A DNA stretch of 59,971 nt. Source: Pedosphaera parvula Ellin514. GTDB taxonomy: Bacteria; Verrucomicrobiota; Verrucomicrobiia; Limisphaerales; Pedosphaeraceae. The stretch covers positions 1-59,971 of the forward strand of contig NZ_ABOX02000046.1 of assembly GCF_000172555.1 (NCBI RefSeq). The letters run 5' to 3'. A model generated the notes under the pieces. It was not told where the DNA came from and did no database searches. It worked only from the letters and a program-made list of their open reading frames with translations. Of this stretch, positions 8,999 to 17,896 are shown one piece after another. A program made the position numbers and the translations under genes. Within the stretch, counting starts at the first letter, position 1. Each line of letters opens with the position of its first letter.

Positions 8999-9164
8999 AA
9001 TATCCGCGAGCCACCTATTACACACACCCTATCAAATCCCATCCCTCCTGCCCATTTCACCGGGCAACGCCTACTTTCCCCCCCCCTCAACCTGCAGTTT
9101 AGCCCCACGTTGACAACCTCGAGTCGCAGTGGAAGTTTCTTTCCATTCGAATTCAAGAACTTGA

Positions 9165-9623
9165 ATGATCGAGGCCAATACAATTTTATTACTTGAGCAT
9201 CAGGACAACCGTCAGTCTAATATTAAAACGGACCTGGAATCAAGGTTGGAAAACCCTGTCATCGTCATCAGGAATGTTCGCCATTTGACCGACTACCTGG
9301 AGGGTGCTGGTGAGTTCGCCAACCGCCAAAATAATCCTTTCCCTATTCTTGTGTTGCTGGACCTTCAAATGCCCGACGAGCAAGGCTTTAGTGTTCTGGA
9401 ATGGCGTCGCAACCATCGCATCAAGGAAATTAGGCGATTACCCTTCGCCCTCATCACCCAACTCAAAGATATCGGAACAGTAAACCGTGCCTACGCCTTG
9501 GGTGCAGATACTTTTTTTGCGCGTCCGTTCAACTTCATTGATTTTCAAAACTGGATCACCCACTTCAATTGGCTCCAGATGAAAAATCGACGCATCGTTC
9601 CCGCCGTCGGCTCCGGCGTCTGA
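9165..9623 (+). CDS. Stand-alone receiver-domain protein with altered active site
   Basis: The 152-aa protein is a single response-regulator receiver domain with no output domain. The phospho-acceptor Asp66 (LVLLDLQMPDEQGF) and the switch Thr98 (FALITQ) are present. The conserved Lys of the KP motif is replaced by Arg120 (FFARPF). The usual acidic pair is reduced to Glu11 in LLLEHQDN. No histidine kinase lies nearby. It may act as a phosphate relay or as a phosphorylation-independent adaptor. The fold assignment is firm and the role is not. Confidence 0.8.
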   Translation: MIEANTILLLEHQDNRQSNIKTDLESRLENPVIVIRNVRHLTDYLEGAGEFANRQNNPFPILVLLDLQMPDEQGFSVLEWRRNHRIKEIRRLPFALITQLKDIGTVNRAYALGADTFFARPFNFIDFQNWITHFNWLQMKNRRIVPAVGSGV

Positions 9624-9768
9624 AACACTGGTGATGCAGGCTCTTCAGCACGTAAAACTTTTACGTTTGCAGCCAAAATGCTGGTTTTGCAACGGACCAC
9701 GGACCAAATAATCGATTCAGCTTTCATGTTGGACTGAAAAAAGAGTATATTGCGCTCAGCGATTTCCA

Positions 9769-11019
9769 ATGGCGACCAAACCGCGCCTGGCAACGCCAAC
9801 TGTTTACAAAATTATGGAACCATCTTTGCCCACTGTTTTACTTCGTCCCGGAGAAGCCGACCGTATCGTCGCCGGTCATCCCTGGATTTATGGCGGGTCC
9901 GTCCTTCGCCTCACTCAACCAGCTGAAGACGGTGCTTTGGTTCAGGTAAAAGACCATCGTCAACGCCTTCTGGGCGTCGGGCTTTACAATTCAAAGTCAA
10001 AAATTAGCGTTCGCGTTCTTGCGCCGGACCGTGTCACTTTGAACGAAGCCTTTTTTGAAGAGCGCATTCGAGCCGCCCTGGCAGTCCGCAAAAAACATCT
10101 CCCCGGAGCATCCTCGTTCCGCGTCGTGAACGCCGAAAGCGATTTCCTCAGCGGTCTGGTAGTCGACAAATATGAAGATGTCTTGGTGGTGCAGACCTCC
10201 GCCCTGGGCATGGACCAGCGCAAATCTTTAATCGTTGACGCATTACAAAAGATTTTCTCACCTCGTTGCATCCTGGAACGCAACGACACGGCTTACCGTA
10301 AATTCGAAGGCTTGGCCGATGCCAACGGCATTCTGATCGGGGAGCTTACTGGTCCGGTGACCATCAACCTCAATGGCCTCTCCTTTGAAGTGGATATCCT
10401 CGGTGGCCATAAAACCGGTCTTTATCTGGATCAACAGGCGAATTATCAAGCCGTGGCCGAATTGACGAAAGGCGGGCAGGTCCTCGATTGTTTCAGTTTT
10501 CTGGGTGGCTTCGGTTTGCACGCCGCCCGTGCCGGCGCAGCGCACGTTCACATGCTGGATCAAAGCGCAGACGCCATCGCCGCATCCTCCCGCAATGCTG
10601 CCGCCAATGGTCTGGCTGAAAAATGTTCAACCGAGACCATAAATGTTTTCGACTGGATGAAGGCTCAAACCGCAGTTCAGCCTCACGAAAAGGTGGTTCC
10701 AAAATTCGACGTCATCATTCTCGACCCGCCTTCCTTCACCCGGAGTCGCGCAACGGTACCGGATGCTCTGCGCGGCTATAAGGAAATCCATCTGCGCGCT
10801 CTGAAGCTAATCAAGGCTGGTGGTACTTTGGCCACTTTCTGCTGCTCGCATCATGTCGATGCAGTCACGTTTCAGGACGTGATTCTTTCTGCAGCATATG
10901 ATGCCCGTCGGATTCTCCGGCGTGTTGCGACTTACAGCCAATCGCCGGATCATCCCATCATTCCTTCCATTCCTGAGACAGAATACCTGAAAGGTTTCGC
11001 CTACGAAGTGGTAAGGTAA
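9769..11019 (+). CDS. rlmI: 23S rRNA (cytosine-C5) methyltransferase, RlmI family
   Basis: A SAM-dependent methyltransferase of the RlmI/YccW type (416 aa). The N-terminal PUA-like part (LLRPGEADRIVAGHPWIYGG) binds RNA. The Rossmann domain has the SAM loop VLDCFSFLGGFGLHAA, the catalytic motif IILDPPSFTRSR and the late SHH motif FCCSHHVD. RlmI methylates C1962 of 23S rRNA in E. coli. The start is uncertain: ATG 9769 or ATG 9814 (MEPSLPTVLLRPGE), and the latter fits the usual family length better. It converges on the RNase D gene with only three bases between stops. Confidence 0.9.
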   Translation: MATKPRLATPTVYKIMEPSLPTVLLRPGEADRIVAGHPWIYGGSVLRLTQPAEDGALVQVKDHRQRLLGVGLYNSKSKISVRVLAPDRVTLNEAFFEERIRAALAVRKKHLPGASSFRVVNAESDFLSGLVVDKYEDVLVVQTSALGMDQRKSLIVDALQKIFSPRCILERNDTAYRKFEGLADANGILIGELTGPVTINLNGLSFEVDILGGHKTGLYLDQQANYQAVAELTKGGQVLDCFSFLGGFGLHAARAGAAHVHMLDQSADAIAASSRNAAANGLAEKCSTETINVFDWMKAQTAVQPHEKVVPKFDVIILDPPSFTRSRATVPDALRGYKEIHLRALKLIKAGGTLATFCCSHHVDAVTFQDVILSAAYDARRILRRVATYSQSPDHPIIPSIPETEYLKGFAYEVVR

Positions 11020-11022
11020 ACC

Positions 11023-12141
11023 TCAAACACTGGCGGCTTGGGTCATTAACTCCCGCTGCCAGTTCATCAGATCCGGCGCATGACGGTCCCAATCCTCCGC
11101 CAGATCCAGCAACGTGGCGCGACTGGCAATTAAGGTCGGATCAATGCCCAACTCGGTTGCCCGGGCATCACGACGTTTTTGCAACTCCTCAACTCGGCGA
11201 CGGTCTGCTTCGCTCAACCGCCTCGCTTCATGTCTCAACGGTTCCGGCTGTTGTTCGTGGGGAACTGACAGCCCACGCTTGATCGCTTCACTCAAAGTGG
11301 CGCGCCTCCGGTCAGAAAACTTTTGCGGCAACAACGGCTGCACGGGATGACCGCTGGCGGCGGCCGCGGATAAATCAATCAACGTTTCATGTCTTAATAC
11401 AAAATAGGGTGGGCGGTTTGCGACTATCGCCTCTGCTTCCCGCCAGCGCCAAACTTCCCTTAAGACTGCAAGTGCCGGCCGGTACAAACGATTGCTCCCT
11501 TTGATTCGCCACACCAGGTCAGGATCGGGCTCGGGATTTTGTGAACATTCGATGATCAATCGGGCACACAATTCCTGATGCCAGCCCAGCCGGCCTTTGA
11601 CTTCCAGGTCCGACTTCAGCCTGTCAGCCAAATGTTTTAAGTAGTGGGTATCGTTCCGCGCGTATGCCTCCATTCGTGGAGTCAGTGGTCTCTTCGCCCA
11701 ATCCGCCTTCTGTGAGCCCTTTTCCAAGGTCACCCCCAGGTAATGCGCCACCAGATGCACCAATCCGAATTGTGTGTGCCCCAATAGCCGGCTTGCGAGC
11801 ATCGTATCGAAAATCGCCTTGGGCACGAACGCATGATGCTTCCGCAGAAGACGCAGATCGTAGTCAGAACCATGCATGATCAATTCATGCCCCCCAAAAG
11901 TATCCAGCAGCGGGTCCAGATTGATTCCCGATAGGGGATCAATCAATTCGTCTCCCAATGGGGTGGTAATCTGCAGAAGACAAACTTTTTCCGGGTAGGC
12001 ATGCAGGCTATCCGCTTCGGTATCCAAGGCAACCCAGGGAGTGCTGCTAAGCCGCCCCAGTAAATTTTTCAACGTTACGTCGCTATCAATCACTTTTTTT
12101 AATCTAAAGCCATTTGCCCAAGGTGGAAATGAGAAAAACAT
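11023..12141 (-). CDS. rnd: Ribonuclease D (3'-5' exoribonuclease with HRDC domain)
   Basis: This 372-aa protein has the DEDDy exonuclease core of RNase D. Asp40 and Glu42 occur in ALDTEADS, the second metal Asp in HGSDYDLRLL, and Asp164/Tyr167 in YARNDTHYL. An HRDC RNA-binding domain follows (around residues 215-290, NRLYRPALAVLREVWRWRE). RNase D trims tRNA and other stable RNA 3' ends. It is divergent from the acyl-CoA ligase gene, with 69 bases between starts. Confidence 0.93.
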   Translation of the reverse strand: MFFSFPPWANGFRLKKVIDSDVTLKNLLGRLSSTPWVALDTEADSLHAYPEKVCLLQITTPLGDELIDPLSGINLDPLLDTFGGHELIMHGSDYDLRLLRKHHAFVPKAIFDTMLASRLLGHTQFGLVHLVAHYLGVTLEKGSQKADWAKRPLTPRMEAYARNDTHYLKHLADRLKSDLEVKGRLGWHQELCARLIIECSQNPEPDPDLVWRIKGSNRLYRPALAVLREVWRWREAEAIVANRPPYFVLRHETLIDLSAAAASGHPVQPLLPQKFSDRRRATLSEAIKRGLSVPHEQQPEPLRHEARRLSEADRRRVEELQKRRDARATELGIDPTLIASRATLLDLAEDWDRHAPDLMNWQRELMTQAASV

Positions 12142-12210
12142 TTACTGACATTCCATTCGAGTGACTTATGGCTTGGCGTAATGGGCTAATCCCGCATATC
12201 TTCTTAGAAA

Positions 12211-13710
12211 ATGAATCTGTCCAGTGCTTTTGCCAGATCAGCCGGAAAAAATCCCCAAAAAGTGGCTCTTTATTGGGGTGAACAGGAATATACTTTCGCC
12301 ACGCTTTGGGATCAGAGTGAACACGTTGCCAGTTATTTGCAAACCAGGCTCAATGCTAAACCGGGTGCACGCGTTGCCCTTTGGTTGAAAAATTGTCCCG
12401 AATTTATCCCCGCGCTCTTCGGCATTCTTCACGCTGGTTGCGTCGTGGTCCCCGTCAATAATTTCTTAAAACCTGCCGAGGTTAATTACATCCTTCAGGA
12501 CGCAGGCGCCGATATCATGATCACCGATTCCGCCATGGCGGAACATCTGCCTGCACTCCAGGCCAGCCGTCCCAATTTACACATCATCCAGGTCGAACAA
12601 TTCGGCCCCGATGTCCTGAACACTGCGAAAGTTCCAGCTCCCGTTGAGACTGAGAAGGATCTGGCCGTCATCATCTACACCTCAGGCACAACCGGGCGTC
12701 CCAAGGGAGCCATGCTTTCTCATGGCAACCTGCTTCACAATGTCGAGAGCTGCCGTCTGGTGCTGCAAACGGTGGAACAGGACCGCATGGCAGTCCTGTT
12801 GCCGATGTTTCACAGTTTCATGCTCACGGTGGGTGTCTTTCTGCCCTTAATCGTTGGAGCCTCAATTGTTCTCATCCGCTCGCTTCACCCGCCGCGCAAC
12901 GTTCTGCAGGAAATCATCCAACGTCAGGCTTCGGTTCTGCCGGCGATCCCTCAATTTTTCCGCAGCATGGTTAGTGTGCCTGCAAATATTCAATTGCCCC
13001 TCCGTATGTGCATCAGCGGCGCAGCCCCCCTGCCCGTCCAGATCTTGAAGGAATTCGGCGAGAAGTTTCCCTTCCCACTGATTGAGGGCTACGGCTTGAG
13101 CGAAGCCAGTCCGGTGGTTACCAAAAATCCGCTGAATGGCGTCCGCAAGCCAGGCTCGATCGGCCTCCCAATTCCTCACGTGGAAGTGACCATTCAAAAC
13201 GATGCCGGACAGGTGTTGCCCCCCGGCGAAGTGGGCGAGCTTTGTGTGCGCGGTGGAAATGTCATGATGGGTTATTGGAACCAGCCGGCCGAAACTGCCA
13301 ATGTCATGCGAGGCGAATGGCTGCTTACCGGCGACATCGGTTACAAGGACAGCGACGGTTACATCTACATCACGGATCGCAAAAAAGACATGCTTCTGGT
13401 CAACGGCATCAATGTTTATCCCCGTGAAGTGGAAGAAATCATTTACCAATTTCCAGGAGTCCGCGAAGCCTCCGTCATTGGAATTCCAGATCCGCGCAAA
13501 GGAGAACAACCTCTCGCTTTTATCTCCGCCAATGAAGGTGCGACTGTCGATGAAAAAGCCCTGTTGCAGTTCGTGCGTTCCAAATTGGCAGACTATAAAG
13601 TGCCAAAGAAGGTGGTTTGTTTGCCCGCCCTCCCTCGCAACGCAACCGGAAAGGTTTTAAAAACCACCCTTCGCGAGATGGCTGGCACACCTGATACTCC
13701 CTCTCAGTAA
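12211..13710 (+). CDS. Long-chain acyl-CoA synthetase-like AMP-binding enzyme
   Basis: This 499-aa ANL-superfamily enzyme adenylates a carboxylic acid and transfers it to CoA. The P-loop YTSGTTGRPKG begins at residue 156. The GYGLSEASPV motif, the LLTGDIGYKDSDGYIYITDRKKD hinge (read in two parts) and the C-terminal catalytic Lys in LPRNATGKVLK are all present. The length and motifs fit a fatty-acid (FadD-like) ligase. Acid chain length cannot be read from sequence. No β-oxidation genes are adjacent, so a role in lipid recycling is only inferred. Confidence 0.85.
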   Translation: MNLSSAFARSAGKNPQKVALYWGEQEYTFATLWDQSEHVASYLQTRLNAKPGARVALWLKNCPEFIPALFGILHAGCVVVPVNNFLKPAEVNYILQDAGADIMITDSAMAEHLPALQASRPNLHIIQVEQFGPDVLNTAKVPAPVETEKDLAVIIYTSGTTGRPKGAMLSHGNLLHNVESCRLVLQTVEQDRMAVLLPMFHSFMLTVGVFLPLIVGASIVLIRSLHPPRNVLQEIIQRQASVLPAIPQFFRSMVSVPANIQLPLRMCISGAAPLPVQILKEFGEKFPFPLIEGYGLSEASPVVTKNPLNGVRKPGSIGLPIPHVEVTIQNDAGQVLPPGEVGELCVRGGNVMMGYWNQPAETANVMRGEWLLTGDIGYKDSDGYIYITDRKKDMLLVNGINVYPREVEEIIYQFPGVREASVIGIPDPRKGEQPLAFISANEGATVDEKALLQFVRSKLADYKVPKKVVCLPALPRNATGKVLKTTLREMAGTPDTPSQ

Positions 13711-13882
13711 CCGGACTAATACAGAGCTGTTATCCACCCATGTGCTTGTAGCAGAATATCTTACAACTCTAGACTTCCTAAACTCCCATAGTTCTGTTTA
13801 CCAGTTGACGCTTTGGATAGGCGAACCTTAAGCTACTTGTATCACCGTTTGGGTGCATGATGTGCTCATCGGGTAATTTTCT

Positions 13883-14080
13883 ATGCCTGAAGGATATTGC
13901 GTTAAATGCAAAGCCAAGAAGGAAATCGTCGAAGCAGTGGAAGAAACCATGAAGAACGGTCGCAAAGCCATTAAGGGGAAATGCCCCACATGTGGCACCG
14001 TTATGTTTAAGATATTGGGCGGCAAGGCTGTAAATACGCCTGCCACTCCTGCTCCAGCCAAGACGAGCCCTGCAAACTGA
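13883..14080 (+). CDS. DUF5679 small zinc-ribbon protein
   Basis: The 65-aa protein has paired cysteine motifs YCVKCKAK (residues 5-12) and CPTCGTVMFK (about 35-44), separated by a basic stretch containing NGRKAIKG. This matches the DUF5679 pattern. An Ala/Pro/Thr tail follows. It lies seven bases before the NDK-like gene and is likely co-transcribed with it. The 172-bp gap upstream shows nothing definite. Function unknown. Nucleic-acid binding is possible. Confidence 0.8.
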   Translation: MPEGYCVKCKAKKEIVEAVEETMKNGRKAIKGKCPTCGTVMFKILGGKAVNTPATPAPAKTSPAN

Positions 14081-14087
14081 TATATAT

Positions 14088-15263
14088 ATGCCTCAAGAAC
14101 TCGCTTACGTAATTATAACTCCGTATTCACTCCACAAGTCCAGAACTGGCGGCATTTTGAGCCGCTTAATCACCCGCACCGGCCTTGACCTCGTTGCCGC
14201 CCGCATGTTTGCCCCAAGTGCGGAATTGGTTAATAAGTATTCTGAAGCAATCGTTTCCGCTAATGATCCCCAGGATCGTCGCATTCAGGAGCTCATCTAC
14301 CACTATATTATTGAAAACCTTGCTCCTGATGCCAAGACAGGGCGTCGCCGCCGGGTAATGATGCTCCTCTTCAAAGGTGAAGATGCCGTACGCAAAACCC
14401 GTTCTGTCATCGGTAATATCAGCACTGAACGTCGCGGTGGCGAAACCATTCGCGATACCTATGGCGACCTGATCATCGACGAAAACAATCAGGTCAAATA
14501 TTTTGAGCCTGCTGTTCTTGCCGCGCCCAACATGGAGGAAGCCGAACTCAAAGCAAAGCTCTGGGCCAAATATTCTGCTGCGGATGGCGGCATTGTCGAG
14601 AATACCATCGCTTATCCACCGGGCGAAAAAACTCAACGCACCTTGGTCCTGATCAAGCCTGACAATTTCCGTTTCCCCACGGGTCGTCCGGGTAACGTTA
14701 TCGATTTCTTCTCCCGCACTGGTCTCTATATCGTTGGCATCAAGGTGCTGCGCATGAGCGTCGCGGATGCCTCGGAATTCTATGGACCTGTGAAGGACGT
14801 TTTGCGGACCCGCCTGAAAGACATGGTCGCTTCGAAGGCCAAAGCCGCCATTGAAAAAGAGATGGGCTTCCGGATATCTCCAAACGAAGAAAAGCAGCTG
14901 GGAGACATCCTTGGACCTGCGTTCGGTGACAACCAGTTCGAAAATATTGTTAAGTTCATGTCCGGCCGGGCACCTTCCGAATGCGATGCTGCCCAGATGG
15001 TCCAACCGGGCACTGAAAAATGTATCGCTCTCGTTTACGAAGGTGTCGAAGCAGTTCGCAAAATTCGCGACGTGCTCGGGCCAACCGATCCTTCGAAGGC
15101 GCCTCCCGGCTCCATCCGCCGCGAGTTCGGCCAAACCATCATGGTTAATGCGGCGCACGCCAGCGACTCAGAGGAAAGCGCTCAACGTGAATTGGGCATC
15201 GTCAAAGTGGGAGAAAACCATTTTACCGCAGTGGTTGAAGAACTGTACGGAAAGATCTCCTAA
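14088..15263 (+). CDS. Double nucleoside-diphosphate-kinase-fold protein
   Basis: The 391-aa protein looks like two NDK domains in tandem. The first (residues 1-170, LAYVIITPYSLHKSRTGGILSRL) lacks the catalytic histidine motif. At that point it reads RDTYGDLIIDENN. The second (about 183-391, RTLVLIKPDNFRFP) keeps NAAHASDS with the phospho-acceptor His357. It also carries an internal insertion after residue 235, charged and helical, so it is longer than the usual 140 aa. It probably transfers phosphate between nucleotides, with the first half structural or regulatory. A terminator follows at once. Confidence 0.8.
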   Translation: MPQELAYVIITPYSLHKSRTGGILSRLITRTGLDLVAARMFAPSAELVNKYSEAIVSANDPQDRRIQELIYHYIIENLAPDAKTGRRRRVMMLLFKGEDAVRKTRSVIGNISTERRGGETIRDTYGDLIIDENNQVKYFEPAVLAAPNMEEAELKAKLWAKYSAADGGIVENTIAYPPGEKTQRTLVLIKPDNFRFPTGRPGNVIDFFSRTGLYIVGIKVLRMSVADASEFYGPVKDVLRTRLKDMVASKAKAAIEKEMGFRISPNEEKQLGDILGPAFGDNQFENIVKFMSGRAPSECDAAQMVQPGTEKCIALVYEGVEAVRKIRDVLGPTDPSKAPPGSIRREFGQTIMVNAAHASDSEESAQRELGIVKVGENHFTAVVEELYGKIS

Positions 15264-15283
15264 ACTGCTTTCAAACCAGCAAG

Positions 15284-15308
15284 CCTCCGGCCAAACCGGA
15301 GGTTTTTT
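15284..15308 (+). terminator. Rho-independent terminator after the NDK-like gene
   Basis: A stem of CCTCCGG (15284-15290) and CCGGAGG (15296-15302) is followed directly by six T's. It lies 20 bases past the stop codon at 15263. Confidence 0.92.
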
Positions 15309-15354
15309 CTTTTTGCCCTACACCCCATAAGTAGGATCGGGAACGGACACCGGT

Positions 15355-15834
15355 TTAACGCCACAGTTCGGCACCGGTAAAGAGCTTCGTCAGCAAACGC
15401 TCGTCGGCTGCGGGAAACGCATATTGCTTTAACTGGTTTGGTCCGACCCACGCGAAATTCTGGCAGGCCAGTGCCTGGGGCTCATTTCGCAGCCACTTGC
15501 ACTTGAAAAATTTTAAATGCACGCGTTTCCCGGGATAGTCATGGGTGATGTCATCAACAAGATCCCTGACTTCCACTTCAATTCCCAGTTCTTCCATTAA
15601 TTCCCGCTTGAGGCATGCCTCAAAGGACTCCTCTGCCGACCGTTTGCCGCCGGGAAATTCCCATAGATTCTCCAGATGATCCCCAGCCCGGCGCTGGGTG
15701 ATCAGCAAAAGACCATTCCGAAAAACAAGACCCGCGGAAACCTCAATGCTCTTAAGGAGTTCAATTTCTGAATCTGGTTTTGACGAACTAACCGAATCCG
15801 GAGTGGTGTTCTCATTCGTCATTGGAAAATTCAA
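15355..15834 (-). CDS. mutT: NUDIX hydrolase, MutT/8-oxo-dGTP diphosphatase type
   Basis: The Nudix box is complete at residues 63-85 (GKRSAEES...RELMEELGI). Short length (159 aa) and WEFPGGK just before the box fit MutT-like (A/G-repair associated) enzymes that remove oxidised dGTP. The first 25 or so residues are low complexity. The true start may be the second Met (15822). It starts eight bases after the UDP-glucose dehydrogenase stop and is probably the last gene of that transcript. Confidence 0.88.
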   Translation of the reverse strand: MNFPMTNENTTPDSVSSSKPDSEIELLKSIEVSAGLVFRNGLLLITQRRAGDHLENLWEFPGGKRSAEESFEACLKRELMEELGIEVEVRDLVDDITHDYPGKRVHLKFFKCKWLRNEPQALACQNFAWVGPNQLKQYAFPAADERLLTKLFTGAELWR

Positions 15835-15842
15835 GTCGCAGG

Positions 15843-17135
15843 TTACGGTCGCCCAATGCTCTTGTAAATAAAGCCGAGGCTCTCCATCTCTTTTGCATCG
15901 AACAGGTTTCGGCCATCGAAGAGAATGGGGTGAGTCAGTGACTTTCGGACACGCTCAAGGTCAAGTTTCTTAAACTCCGGCCACTCCGTGGCAATTACCA
16001 GGGCGTCACAGCCTTCGGCCACCTCGTCCATGTCGTCAACATAGGTCACGTTATGCAACACAGCTTTTGCCTTCTCCATGGCCTTGGGATCATGCACGCG
16101 GAGCTTGGCTCCTTCCTTCTGAAGATGCAGGCAGAGGTCAATGGCCGGGGACATCCGGATATCATCAGTGTTCTGCTTAAAAGCCAGTCCAAGGACGCCA
16201 ATTTTCTTGTCTTTCAAAACCCACAGTGTATCTAGGATTTTCTTAACAAAGCGATTCATCTGATCATGATTGATACGCTGCACTTCTTTCAGAAGCGCGA
16301 AATCATAACCAAGTTGCTCGGAAATTTTGATGAAGGCACTCAGGTCCTTTGGAAAACAACTGCCTCCAAAGCCCAGCGAGGCATCCAAAAACCGTCTACC
16401 AATACGGCCATCCATCCCCATGCCGTTGGCAACTTCCTGAACGTTGGCCCCGGTTGCTTCGCAGATGACGGAAACGGCATTAATGTAGGAGATCTTCAAA
16501 GCCAGAAAGGAATTGGCCGCGTGCTTGATCAACTCTGCTGAGTTGATATCAGTCACAATGATCGGCGCTTCAAAAGGTGCATAAATCTCTTTCAAAGCCT
16601 GCACTGGTCGTTGGGTCTTTACGCCAATTACAACGCGATCAGGATGCATGAGATCATCCACCGCGAATCCCTCCCGGAGGAACTCCGGATTGCTGGCCAC
16701 GTCAAATTCAACTTTGGCTTTGCAGTAACGCTTGATCGTCTCCGAAACCTTGTCTCCTGTTTTTACCGGCACGGTGCTTTTATCTACAATGATCTTGTAG
16801 CTGGTCATGGCTCCGGCAATCTCCCGGGCCACACTCTCGATAAAACTCAAGTCCACCGAACCATCCGGCATCGGTGGCGTGGGAACAGCTATGAAAATGA
16901 CATCGGATTTTTCCACACCTTCCTTGGTGCAGGTGGAAAAGCTAAGTCGTCCGGCATCTACATTCTTTTTTACCAATTCCTCCAACCCCGGTTCGTAAAT
17001 CGGCATTCCCCCCGAGTTCAACAACTTGATTTTATCTTCATCCCTGTCGACACAAATGACCTGGTGCCCAACCTCGGCGAAACAGGTTCCGGTGACGAGC
17101 CCTACATACCCTGTTCCGATAATTGTTAATTTCAT
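15843..17135 (-). CDS. ugd: UDP-glucose 6-dehydrogenase
   Basis: This 430-aa enzyme oxidises UDP-glucose to UDP-glucuronate for envelope or capsule polysaccharides. The N-terminal NAD-binding motif IGTGYVGLVTGTCFAE, the catalytic cysteine in GFGGSCFPKD and the C-terminal UDP-binding domain (GVLGLAFKQNTDDIRMSP) are all intact. Length is typical of the family. No glycosyltransferases sit beside it in this window. Confidence 0.95.
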   Translation of the reverse strand: MKLTIIGTGYVGLVTGTCFAEVGHQVICVDRDEDKIKLLNSGGMPIYEPGLEELVKKNVDAGRLSFSTCTKEGVEKSDVIFIAVPTPPMPDGSVDLSFIESVAREIAGAMTSYKIIVDKSTVPVKTGDKVSETIKRYCKAKVEFDVASNPEFLREGFAVDDLMHPDRVVIGVKTQRPVQALKEIYAPFEAPIIVTDINSAELIKHAANSFLALKISYINAVSVICEATGANVQEVANGMGMDGRIGRRFLDASLGFGGSCFPKDLSAFIKISEQLGYDFALLKEVQRINHDQMNRFVKKILDTLWVLKDKKIGVLGLAFKQNTDDIRMSPAIDLCLHLQKEGAKLRVHDPKAMEKAKAVLHNVTYVDDMDEVAEGCDALVIATEWPEFKKLDLERVRKSLTHPILFDGRNLFDAKEMESLGFIYKSIGRP

Positions 17136-17207
17136 TTAGGCTGTTATTTGATTGTCCAAACGGATTTCCTTGTATCGAAATCCGCGCAATTCTGGTTCTG
17201 CCAAGCG

Positions 17208-17894
17208 TCAGCTCGCAGTTTGTTTGTCTTCTTTTATCAGAAAACGACCGTATATCAATCCGGCCAATACCCCACCAATCAGCGGTCCGACCCAGTAAAC
17301 GTAATGATTAGCCCAATGCCCGGAAGCCACTGCCGGCCCAAAGGTGCGCGCCGGATTCATGCTTGCCCCCGTAAGTGGACCTCCAAATAAAATATCCAAT
17401 GCCACCGTAAGACCAATGGCCAACCCACCGATTTTCGGGGCACGCGCATCCACCGCCGAACCATAAACCACAAAGACCAGGAAGAAAGTCAGCACGATCT
17501 CAATGGCAATCGCAGTTATCGGCAAAACACCCTGGCCGATGTCCGGAGTTCCATGCGCCACGATTTCCTTGCCCTTATCTCCAAACATTGCAACCAACAC
17601 AAAGCCCGCCGCTACACCACCCGCCAGTTGCGATATCCAGTAGGCAATAACATCAGAAAACTTGATCTTGCCTCCCACAAACAAGCCCAGAGTCACAGCA
17701 GGATTCAGGTGCCCTCCGGAAATGCCTCCTGTTGCTGATACCATACAGGCAATGGCCAAACCATGGGCGAGAGCAACTGCCAGCAAACCAATATGTTGAA
17801 CGCTGTCGTTATAGATGGCTCCAACTCCGATGAAGATAAGCGTAAAGGTGCCGATGAATTCAGCCAGACATTTCTTGGACAGGTTCTGATTCAT
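17208..17894 (-). CDS. MIP-family aquaporin
   Basis: The 228-aa protein has six predicted membrane spans and both pore half-helices: SGGHLNPAVT (first NPA) and GASMNPARTFGPA (second NPA). The aromatic/Arg filter Arg follows the second NPA. This arrangement favours water channels over glycerol facilitators. It starts two bases after the stop of the upstream TPR-like gene and is likely translated from the same message. Confidence 0.9.
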   Translation of the reverse strand: MNQNLSKKCLAEFIGTFTLIFIGVGAIYNDSVQHIGLLAVALAHGLAIACMVSATGGISGGHLNPAVTLGLFVGGKIKFSDVIAYWISQLAGGVAAGFVLVAMFGDKGKEIVAHGTPDIGQGVLPITAIAIEIVLTFFLVFVVYGSAVDARAPKIGGLAIGLTVALDILFGGPLTGASMNPARTFGPAVASGHWANHYVYWVGPLIGGVLAGLIYGRFLIKEDKQTAS

Positions 17895-17896
17895 GG

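Noticed and set aside
14166-15158. Antisense frame of 330 aa opposite the NDK-like gene
   Set aside because: The sense frame has clear NDK motifs, and the antisense product has none.
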